The notes below the pieces were generated by a model that was not told the DNA's origin, searched no databases, and saw only the letters and a program-made list of their open reading frames with translations. Shown one piece after another: positions 1 to 5,576 of a DNA stretch of 5,576 bases. Every line of letters starts with the position of its first letter. Position 1 is the first letter of the stretch. A program made the translations under genes and the position numbers. The stretch spans positions 1 through 5,576 of the forward strand of contig CALBKR010000050.1 of assembly GCA_937896105.1 (NCBI GenBank), read 5' to 3'. The stretch is from an uncultured Bacteroidales bacterium. Its GTDB lineage: Bacteria; Bacteroidota; Bacteroidia; Bacteroidales; Bacteroidaceae.

Positions 1-2346
1 CTGAGGGTAGAGGATGGTTTTCCCTCCGACTTCTATTTCGATGTGCGTGAGCCCCTGCAGCGCATACGCATCGAGGGTATGTATATGTCGGCCGACGAGC
101 TCTTCTCGCTGCGCCGTTCGCTCGACACCATCGGGCACATCCTCTCGTTGCTCCGCAAGCAGAGCGGCAACGCCGCCGATGGCGAGGATACTCCGCTTTA
201 TCCCGCTTTGAGGGCTTTGGCAGGCGATGTCGAGGCTTTCCCACGCATAATACGCGACATCGATTCCATAATAGACAAGTTCGGAACCGTGAAGGATAGC
301 GCTTCACCGGCATTGGCACGCATCCGCAGCGAGCTTGCACGTACCTCGAGCGGCATATCCCGTACGCTCAACAGCATACTGCGCAAGGCGCAGGCCGATG
401 GCCTCGTCGAGAAGGATGCTTCGCCCACAATGCGCGACGGCCGTTTAGTGATACCTGTTGCCCCTGCACTCAAACGCAAGATGGGCGGTATTGTGCACGA
501 CGAGTCGGCAAGCGGAAAAACAGTCTTCATTGAGCCTGCCGAGGTTATAGAGGCCAATAACCGCATACGCGAGCTCGAGGCCGAGGAGAAGCGCGAGATA
601 ATAGCAATACTCACGGCTTTCTCACAGGAGCTGCGTCCGCAGGTGCCGCAACTGTTGCTGGCATACGAATTCCTCGGCGAGATGGATTTCATACGCGCAA
701 AGGCCGAGCTGTCGGCACGTTTCGGCAGCATCAAACCATCGCTGGGCAACCGCCCTATGATGGACTGGGGTGCTGCATATCACCCCCTGCTCGAGATGTC
801 GTTGCGTAAGCACGGCCGCAGGATGTCGCCGCTTGACATAGAACTCGACGGCGAGCGCAGGATATTGCTTATCTCCGGCCCCAACGCCGGCGGAAAATCG
901 GTCTGCCTGAAAACGGCCGGTCTGCTGCAGTATATGCTGCAGTGCGGTCTGCCCATCCCCGTCCACGAGCGCAGCAAGGCCGGCATCTTCAAAAGCCTCT
1001 TCATCGACATCGGCGACCAGCAGAGCATCGAGGACGATTTGAGTACCTACTCGAGCCATCTGCTCAATATGAAACAGACACTGCGCTACTGCGACAAGCA
1101 CTCGCTCATACTCATCGATGAGTTTGGCGGCGGCACCGAGCCGCTTATCGGTGCGGCAATAGCAGAGGCGCTGCTCAAGCGCTTCAACCAGCGCGGCTCA
1201 TTCGGCATCATCACCACCCACTACCAGAACCTCAAGCATTTTGCCGATGCCACACCCGGTATTGTCAACGGGGCAATGCTCTACGACAGGGGCGAGATGC
1301 GTCCGCTGTTCCAACTGCAGATAGGCAATCCCGGCTCATCGTTCGCCGTGGAGATAGCGCGCAAGATAGGCCTCCCCGAAGAGGTCATAAGCGACGCATC
1401 GCAGATAGTGGGCAGCGACTACATACAAAGCGATAAATATCTGCAGGATATCGTGCGCGACAAGCGCTATTGGGAGAGCAAACGCAAGAACGTGCACCAG
1501 AAGGAGAAGGAACTCGACGAGATGCTGGGCAAGGTGCAGCTCTCGACCGATGAACTCAAGAGCAGCCGAAAGCAGATACTGAAGGATGCACGCGAGGAGG
1601 CCGAGCGCCTGTTGCGCGAGGCCAATGCCAAGATAGAGAACACCATACGAACTATCATAGAGGCCAAGGCCGAAAAGGAGCGTACCCGCCAGGCACGCCA
1701 GGAATTGAGCGATTTCAGCAAGCAGCTCGAGGAACTTGCAAGGGAGAAACAGCAGATGCAGACCGACCGCGAGATGGCAAGGATACTCGCCCGTCAGGAG
1801 CGCAAGAAGAACGGCAAGAGAGAGAAGGACGGCGTAGCCGTTGCGCAAGGCGGCAAGCAACCGCAGAAGGAGAAGAAACAGCCCTTGATAGAGCAGGGGA
1901 TGTATGTGCGCATCGAAGGGCAACAGGTCGTGGGCGAGGTGATGTCAGTGGGCAAGTCGGGCGCCGTGGTGCGCTTCGGAGCAATAAAATCAACCGTCTC
2001 CATCGAAAGACTGCAACCCTGTGAAGCCCCCAAGGCCGAGGTGCGCAAGGTCTCTTTCCTCACAAGCGAGACGCAGGAACAACTGCACAGCAAGCGCCTG
2101 AACTTCAAATCGGATATCGACATTCGCGGAATGCGCGGCGATGAGGCTGTGCAGGCGGTGGGCTATTTCCTCGACGATGCAGTAGTGTGCAACGTGCATC
2201 AGCTACGCATCCTGCACGGCACAGGCAACGGCATACTGCGCACCCTCGTGCGCCAGTACCTGAGCACCCAACCCTTCGTGACGCATTTCCACGACGAACA
2301 CGTGCAGTTCGGCGGCGCCGGAATAACAGTTGTGGAGCTGGAATGA
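1..2346 (+). CDS. mutS2: Endonuclease MutS2 (MutS-family ATPase with C-terminal Smr domain), 5'-truncated by window edge
   Basis: Seen: the frame is open from base 1 to the TGA at 2344-2346, giving 781 residues. The GTG at 43 is not the real start, because the in-frame residues before it (…DFYFDVREPLQRIRIEG) already read like MutS2; roughly 50-60 N-terminal residues are probably missing. In visible-codon numbering: Walker A GPNAGGKS at 293-300; the DLSTYSSHL signature region at about 346-354; Walker B LILIDEFGGGTEP with Asp373-Glu374; a long charged coiled-coil/linker at about 477-615; a Lys/Arg/Gln-rich stretch; a small KOW-like beta domain at about 629-672; and a Smr domain from about 705 to the end with IDIRGMRGDEA (706-716) and HGTGNGILR (739-747). 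Family knowledge: MutS2 lacks the mismatch-recognition domain of MutS. It has been linked to suppression of recombination (Helicobacter pylori) and to splitting of collided ribosomes (Bacillus subtilis); Smr is a nuclease domain. All key ATPase and Smr motifs look intact. Isoleucine is often ATA despite the GC-rich sequence. Confidence 0.97.
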   Translation: MRVEDGFPSDFYFDVREPLQRIRIEGMYMSADELFSLRRSLDTIGHILSLLRKQSGNAADGEDTPLYPALRALAGDVEAFPRIIRDIDSIIDKFGTVKDSASPALARIRSELARTSSGISRTLNSILRKAQADGLVEKDASPTMRDGRLVIPVAPALKRKMGGIVHDESASGKTVFIEPAEVIEANNRIRELEAEEKREIIAILTAFSQELRPQVPQLLLAYEFLGEMDFIRAKAELSARFGSIKPSLGNRPMMDWGAAYHPLLEMSLRKHGRRMSPLDIELDGERRILLISGPNAGGKSVCLKTAGLLQYMLQCGLPIPVHERSKAGIFKSLFIDIGDQQSIEDDLSTYSSHLLNMKQTLRYCDKHSLILIDEFGGGTEPLIGAAIAEALLKRFNQRGSFGIITTHYQNLKHFADATPGIVNGAMLYDRGEMRPLFQLQIGNPGSSFAVEIARKIGLPEEVISDASQIVGSDYIQSDKYLQDIVRDKRYWESKRKNVHQKEKELDEMLGKVQLSTDELKSSRKQILKDAREEAERLLREANAKIENTIRTIIEAKAEKERTRQARQELSDFSKQLEELAREKQQMQTDREMARILARQERKKNGKREKDGVAVAQGGKQPQKEKKQPLIEQGMYVRIEGQQVVGEVMSVGKSGAVVRFGAIKSTVSIERLQPCEAPKAEVRKVSFLTSETQEQLHSKRLNFKSDIDIRGMRGDEAVQAVGYFLDDAVVCNVHQLRILHGTGNGILRTLVRQYLSTQPFVTHFHDEHVQFGGAGITVVELE

Positions 2347-2365
2347 TTTTTGCCGTTGGCAAAAA
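2347..2365. terminator. Hairpin abutting the mutS2 stop codon
   Basis: A perfect 8-bp inverted repeat begins at the base after the mutS2 stop: TTTTTGCC (2347-2354), loop GTT, GGCAAAAA (2358-2365). It would form a hairpin at the end of the mutS2 mRNA. The 3' arm ends in A rather than U on the plus strand, so it is not a classic intrinsic terminator in the mutS2 direction. It may instead protect the mRNA 3' end or help slow polymerase. The inverted repeat is certain; a terminator role is only inferred. Confidence 0.4.
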
Positions 2366-2391
2366 CATCTATAAGGTGAGCTGCAATAGAT

Positions 2392-2426
2392 CACGCGCAG
2401 TGCTGCCAAAGGTAACACCGCGCGTG
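2392..2426. other. Imperfect stem-loop downstream of mutS2
   Basis: Outer stem CACGCGC (2392-2398) pairs with GCGCGTG (2420-2426). After one mismatch, GTG (2400-2402) pairs with CAC (2416-2418), and CC/GG can close an AAA loop after an internal loop. No U-run follows on the plus strand, so it is not a standard terminator. It could be the 3' structure of the mutS2 transcript or part of an unrecognised RNA. The pairing is seen; any function is unknown. Confidence 0.4.
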
Positions 2427-2443
2427 TCGTATAAGCGAGCCTT

Positions 2444-2514
2444 ATCAATAAACAATACAATAACCAGCGATATACAGTTCCTAATACAGGTTATTAATTT
2501 GCTCGTTTATTGAT
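2444..2514. repeat. Nested inverted repeats (cruciform-like)
   Basis: ATCAATAAAC (2444-2453) is matched by GTTTATTGAT (2505-2514), and inside them AATAACC (2459-2465) is matched by GGTTATT (2489-2495). Both pairs are perfect and correctly nested, with unequal gaps of 5 and 9 bases between them. The sequence is AT-rich, so chance contributes, but two nested perfect pairs within 71 bp is suggestive. It could be an RNA fold or the remnant of an insertion. The right arms overlap the candidate fossil repeat at 2490-2537. Confidence 0.4.
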
Positions 2515-2537
2515 GTCTTTATCTTATAGAAGGTTAC
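2490..2537 (+). repeat. Candidate fossil CRISPR repeat ("R0")
   Basis: Aligned to the 47-bp consensus with one inserted base, this stretch matches at about 24 positions, including GTT at the start, TTTGCT at consensus 8-13 and TCTTT at 26-30. The alignment leaves exactly 30 bases (2538-2567) before repeat 1, the usual spacer length, and its start lies 78 bp from repeat 1, close to the 77-bp array period. This would extend the gradient of decay already seen in repeats 1-3. AT-rich background makes a chance match possible. Confidence 0.3.
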
Positions 2538-2567
2538 ATAAATGTTTATGCACAGCGCTTTCGCTAT

Positions 2568-2765
2568 GTTGTGGTTTGCTTTCAAAGTATCTTTGAAATA
2601 TCGGAAACAGTACTGCGCTGTCGGACACTTTTAAGCAGCCAGTTGTGATTTGCTTTTAATTTAGTATCTTTGAAATATCGGAAACAGTTTTTTCCATAGT
2701 TTACATTTTTGAATGATAGTTGTGATTTGCTTTCAATTTAGTATCTTTGAAATATCGGAAACAGT
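2568..2765 (+). repeat. Degenerate distal repeats 1-3
   Basis: Repeat 1 (2568-2611) is 44 bp, with A7 changed to G and three bases (CTT) lost after position 18. Repeat 2 (2642-2688) carries C16T and C19T. Repeat 3 (2719-2765) carries only C19T. All others are identical to consensus. The graded decay marks this as the oldest end of the array. C19T shared by repeats 2 and 3 suggests either the ancestral repeat form or one copied from the other. The TATCTTTG and GTTGTG segments survive in all three. Confidence 0.95.
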
Positions 2766-2794
2766 ACTATCTGTATCTCTTCGGCTTTGCTGTT

Positions 2795-2841
2795 GTTGTG
2801 ATTTGCTTTCAACTTAGTATCTTTGAAATATCGGAAACAGT
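2795..2841 (+). promoter_or_regulatory. Bacteroidota-type promoter inside each CRISPR repeat (repeat 4 shown)
   Basis: In repeat 4, TTG (2796-2798) is followed after 19 bases by TATCTTTG (2818-2825). This matches the Bacteroidota -33/-7 pattern, in which the -7 box is TAnnTTTG. The same arrangement (repeat positions 2-4 and 24-31) occurs in all full-length repeats. In repeat 1 the 3-base loss shortens the gap to 16. Transcription would start near repeat positions 35-40 and run through the next spacer and repeat, rightward. Promoters inside repeats are established for type II-C arrays of Neisseria meningitidis and Campylobacter jejuni. Here the promoter is inferred from sequence only. Confidence 0.6.
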
Positions 2842-3224
2842 TAATTACTTTCAAGGATATTCACCACAACGGTTGTGATTTGCTTTCAACTTAGTATCTT
2901 TGAAATATCGGAAACAGTGTAACTTTACATCATTCGGTCGTTGGTGTTGTTGTGATTTGCTTTCAACTTAGTATCTTTGAAATATCGGAAACAGTACCTG
3001 TTTCATCGGGTGCACCTTAACATTGTTGTGATTTGCTTTCAACTTAGTATCTTTGAAATATCGGAAACAGTTCTTGCATCCTCTCTGCTTGGGCATTCCG
3101 CGTTGTGATTTGCTTTCAACTTAGTATCTTTGAAATATCGGAAACAGTACGAAGTACCCGCAGACGCCGGATTTGTAGTTGTGATTTGCTTTCAACTTAG
3201 TATCTTTGAAATATCGGAAACAGT

Positions 3225-3254
3225 AACCCGTTGTGCTACCATTACACCATACCC
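3225..3254 (-). other. Spacer 9: matches the 5' half of a tRNA gene (probably tRNA-Gln)
   Basis: Read on the minus strand, this 30-nt spacer fits tRNA numbering 3-33 without a gap except the optional position 17. It shows acceptor 3-7 GGGTA, T8, D-stem GTGT/GCAC around the loop AATGGTA with conserved A14, G18, G19 and A21, then A26, the 5' anticodon stem ACGGG and T32-T33. It stops just before the anticodon, so the isoacceptor is not read directly. The segment TGTAATGGTAGCAC resembles Bacteroidota tRNA-Gln from memory. A rightward crRNA would be antisense to the tRNA. Confidence 0.7.
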
Positions 3255-4679
3255 GTTGTGATTTGCTTTCAACTTAGTATCTTTGAAATATCGGAAACAG
3301 TCCGTTGTAAGAGGACATATCTCAAGAACCGTTGTGATTTGCTTTCAACTTAGTATCTTTGAAATATCGGAAACAGTGAAATTTTTTTATTTAATACCAA
3401 AACAATTGTTGTGATTTGCTTTCAACTTAGTATCTTTGAAATATCGGAAACAGTTATATATCGGGCGATGCATCCTCGCTATCGGTTGTGATTTGCTTTC
3501 AACTTAGTATCTTTGAAATATCGGAAACAGTTTTGCACCTGTAACATTTTTTAATAACTCTGTTGTGATTTGCTTTCAACTTAGTATCTTTGAAATATCG
3601 GAAACAGTCCTTTGATACGACTACGCCCTTGCTCTCGAGTTGTGATTTGCTTTCAACTTAGTATCTTTGAAATATCGGAAACAGTGTGCGGTATGCTGCC
3701 CGACATCAACAGACGTTGTGATTTGCTTTCAACTTAGTATCTTTGAAATATCGGAAACAGTAAAAATTGATAAAAGTTATGACAATCCCGTGTTGTGATT
3801 TGCTTTCAACTTAGTATCTTTGAAATATCGGAAACAGTTTTGAATTTGTGGCCGAACTACAATGTTTCGTTGTGATTTGCTTTCAACTTAGTATCTTTGA
3901 AATATCGGAAACAGTTTGACCTCTTTAAGAGCCTTTGCCAATGCTGTTGTGATTTGCTTTCAACTTAGTATCTTTGAAATATCGGAAACAGTCGCATATT
4001 GCGTAAGGTTACAAAGATTGTGTTGTGATTTGCTTTCAACTTAGTATCTTTGAAATATCGGAAACAGTTTTAATAAAAGATTTTAGCACTTATTATGCGT
4101 TGTGATTTGCTTTCAACTTAGTATCTTTGAAATATCGGAAACAGTACATTGAAAACCAACGCTTTGGACGCGGTGGTTGTGATTTGCTTTCAACTTAGTA
4201 TCTTTGAAATATCGGAAACAGTAGCATCTTTTTCTGCAATAATACTTTTTGGTTGTGATTTGCTTTCAACTTAGTATCTTTGAAATATCGGAAACAGTTA
4301 CCGTGCGCCGTCTCCAGCGCGTATGGAAGTTGTGATTTGCTTTCAACTTAGTATCTTTGAAATATCGGAAACAGTAGATAGGTGATTTCGGCTCCTCGCT
4401 TCGCGGTTGTGATTTGCTTTCAACTTAGTATCTTTGAAATATCGGAAACAGTATTATATCGGCGCTATATTCGGCGTAAGGTAGTTGTGATTTGCTTTCA
4501 ACTTAGTATCTTTGAAATATCGGAAACAGTTCAACAGCAGAAGCACATCGACAAGGATATGTTGTGATTTGCTTTCAACTTAGTATCTTTGAAATATCGG
4601 AAACAGTGGCGCCCACGGCGTTTTGGGCTGGGTAAATGTTGTGATTTGCTTTCAACTTAGTATCTTTGAAATATCGGAA

Positions 4680-4710
4680 ACAGTACAATGTGTACAAGTA
4701 GTTGTGCTGT
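4680..4710. repeat. Inverted repeat spanning the last repeat/leader junction
   Basis: ACAGTACAA (4680-4688) includes the last five bases of repeat 28 (ACAGT) plus four leader bases. It is matched by TTGTGCTGT (4702-4710) at 8 of 9 positions, with a G-T wobble at the ninth. The 13-base loop contains the palindrome TGTACA (4691-4696). It may be a site for Cas1-Cas2 docking or host-factor binding, or an RNA hairpin ending the array transcript. The pairing is seen; the role is inferred. Confidence 0.45.
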
Positions 4711-4792
4711 AATGATTTATCAAATACTTTAGAATTAAAAAAAGTTTTCCGATAAGAAAATCCAGTCTTTTGCAAGGCTGGATTTTCGCGTT
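4685..4792. promoter_or_regulatory. Leader-side segment between the array and cas2
   Basis: This 108-bp AT-rich stretch adjoins the conserved end of the array, where the polarity of repeat decay places new spacer insertion, so it should contain the leader or integration signal. It holds an inverted repeat across the junction (4680-4710), a weak repeat-like stretch beginning GTTGTG at 4701, an A-run at 4737-4743, and a terminator hairpin at 4757-4786. No gene is present, and neither csn2 nor cas4 could fit. The assignment rests on position; no known leader motif was recognised. Confidence 0.6.
4757..4786. terminator. Bidirectional intrinsic terminator between array and cas2
   Basis: AAAATCCAGTCTT (4757-4769), loop TTGC, AAGGCTGGATTTT (4774-4786) form a 13-bp stem with one G-T wobble and a 4-base loop. 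Both strands end the stem in TTTT. On the minus strand the hairpin starts 6 bp after the cas2 stop codon and a second T-run lies at 4743-4737, so it is well placed to end the cas operon. On the plus strand it lies 72 bp past the last repeat and could end array transcripts. Its position between converging units is what a two-way terminator would have. Confidence 0.8.

Positions 4793-5576
<784 letters not shown>

Larger units (their letters stand above)
2347..2567. other. Intergenic spacer between mutS2 and the CRISPR array
   Basis: This stretch contains no convincing gene; the only frames crossing it are short and run into mutS2 or the array. It is visibly more AT-rich than mutS2. It holds three inverted repeats (2347-2365, 2392-2426 and the nested arms 2444-2514) and a stretch at 2490-2537 that may be a decayed CRISPR repeat. 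I found no TAnnTTTG-type promoter here apart from those in the repeats, and no sequence complementary to the 5' half of the repeat that could be a tracrRNA anti-repeat. Confidence 0.7.
2568..4684 (+). CRISPR. CRISPR array, 28 repeats x 47 bp and 27 spacers, probable type II-C
   Basis: The repeat is 47 bp, beginning GTTGTGATTTGCTTTCAAC and ending ATATCGGAAACAGT. Repeats start at 2568, 2642, 2719, 2795, 2872, 2949, 3025, 3102, 3178, 3255, 3331, 3408, 3485, 3562, 3639, 3715, 3792, 3869, 3946, 4022, 4099, 4176, 4252, 4329, 4406, 4484, 4561 and 4638. Nineteen spacers are 30 nt, seven are 29 nt (numbers 3, 6, 8, 10, 15, 19, 22) and one is 31 nt (number 25). All 27 differ. Repeats 4-28 are identical and 1-3 are mutated, so the left end is distal and growth is expected at the cas2 side. 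Each repeat has an internal inverted repeat TTTCAA-N10-TTGAAA (repeat positions 13-18 and 29-34). Long repeats with 30-nt spacers beside cas1-cas2 and no csn2 or cas4 fit type II-C. Cas9 is outside the window, so the subtype is inferred. By the usual type II geometry, mature crRNA would be spacer followed by the GUUGUG end, read rightward. Confidence 0.98.

Noticed and set aside
43..45. GTG at 43 as the start of mutS2
   Set aside because: The frame is open and MutS2-like upstream to base 1, and the family is longer at the N-terminus, so the start lies outside the window.
198..2368. Several long minus-strand frames opposite mutS2 (up to 195 residues)
   Set aside because: They are shadows of the GC-rich mutS2 coding frame, with low-complexity Leu/Arg/Ser-rich translations and no recognisable domains.
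2187..2513. Plus-strand 108-residue frame across the mutS2 end and intergenic region
   Set aside because: Its first half is an out-of-frame read of the Smr domain and the rest is AT-rich spacer; nothing suggests a real protein.
3302..3330. Spacer 10 as a second tRNA-derived spacer (contains CCGTTGTAAGAGG)
   Set aside because: No matching anticodon stem or T-loop consensus could be laid out, unlike spacer 9.
3993..4483. Spacers 19 and 25 share GCGTAAGGT
   Set aside because: A shared 9-mer among 27 spacers of 30 nt is expected about 0.6 times by chance, so it does not show a common target.
4382..4567. Plus-strand 61-residue frame inside the array
   Set aside because: It translates repeats and spacers (the same ICFQLSIFEISETV peptide occurs twice). 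The roughly 77-bp period is not a multiple of three, so such frames are accidental.
4745..4756. Possible tracrRNA anti-repeat (GTTTTCCGATA resembles the complement of repeat ATATCGGAAAC)
   Set aside because: Only about ten bases match, they pair with the 3' part of the repeat rather than the 5' part used by crRNA-tracrRNA duplexes, and no complementary sequence to GTTGTGATTTGC was found outside the array. tracrRNA is more likely near cas9, off the window.
4575..4775. Minus-strand 66-residue frame across the last two repeats and the leader
   Set aside because: It is made of repeat sequence and the terminator side; it has no family resemblance and no start signal.

Overview
The window reads as a Bacteroidota (Bacteroidales-like) chromosome segment. 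The support is a Bacteroidota-style MutS2, a 47-bp CRISPR repeat of the type found in Bacteroides type II-C loci, and sequence inside every repeat that fits the Bacteroidota primary promoter (-33 TTG, 19 bp, -7 TAnnTTTG). The genus cannot be fixed from the sequence.

Layout, left to right. (1) 1-2346, plus strand: the 3' 781 codons of mutS2, open through the left edge, so only the N-terminus is missing. (2) 2347-2567: a 221-bp AT-richer spacer with no gene but three inverted repeats and a possible fossil CRISPR repeat. (3) 2568-4684: a CRISPR array of 28 repeats and 27 spacers. Repeats 4-28 are identical; the three leftmost are mutated, so the left end is the old, distal end. (4) 4685-4792: the cas-proximal, leader-side segment, holding an inverted repeat across the array junction and a strong hairpin terminator. 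(5) 4793-5125, minus strand: complete cas2. (6) 5122-5576, minus strand: the C-terminal 150 codons of cas1, which overlaps cas2 by 4 bp and runs off the right edge. The cas2-array junction lacks csn2 and cas4, and repeats are 47 bp with about 30-nt spacers. Together these fit type II-C. The cas9 gene and tracrRNA are predicted beyond the right edge and are not seen here.

How it works together: Cas1-Cas2 would add spacers at the right end of the array, and an unseen Cas9-tracrRNA would use the crRNAs. If the in-repeat promoters are real, the array is transcribed rightward from many start points, toward the leftward cas operon. The two converge on the hairpin at 4757-4786, which can serve as terminator in both directions. 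The most unusual content is spacer 9 (3225-3254). Its reverse complement fits the 5' half of a tRNA gene (probably tRNA-Gln) position by position up to U33, which suggests a phage-borne tRNA target or self-targeting. No wholly new gene system is visible. The points worth following are the repeat-embedded promoters, the tRNA spacer, the fossil repeat and the leader-junction palindrome.
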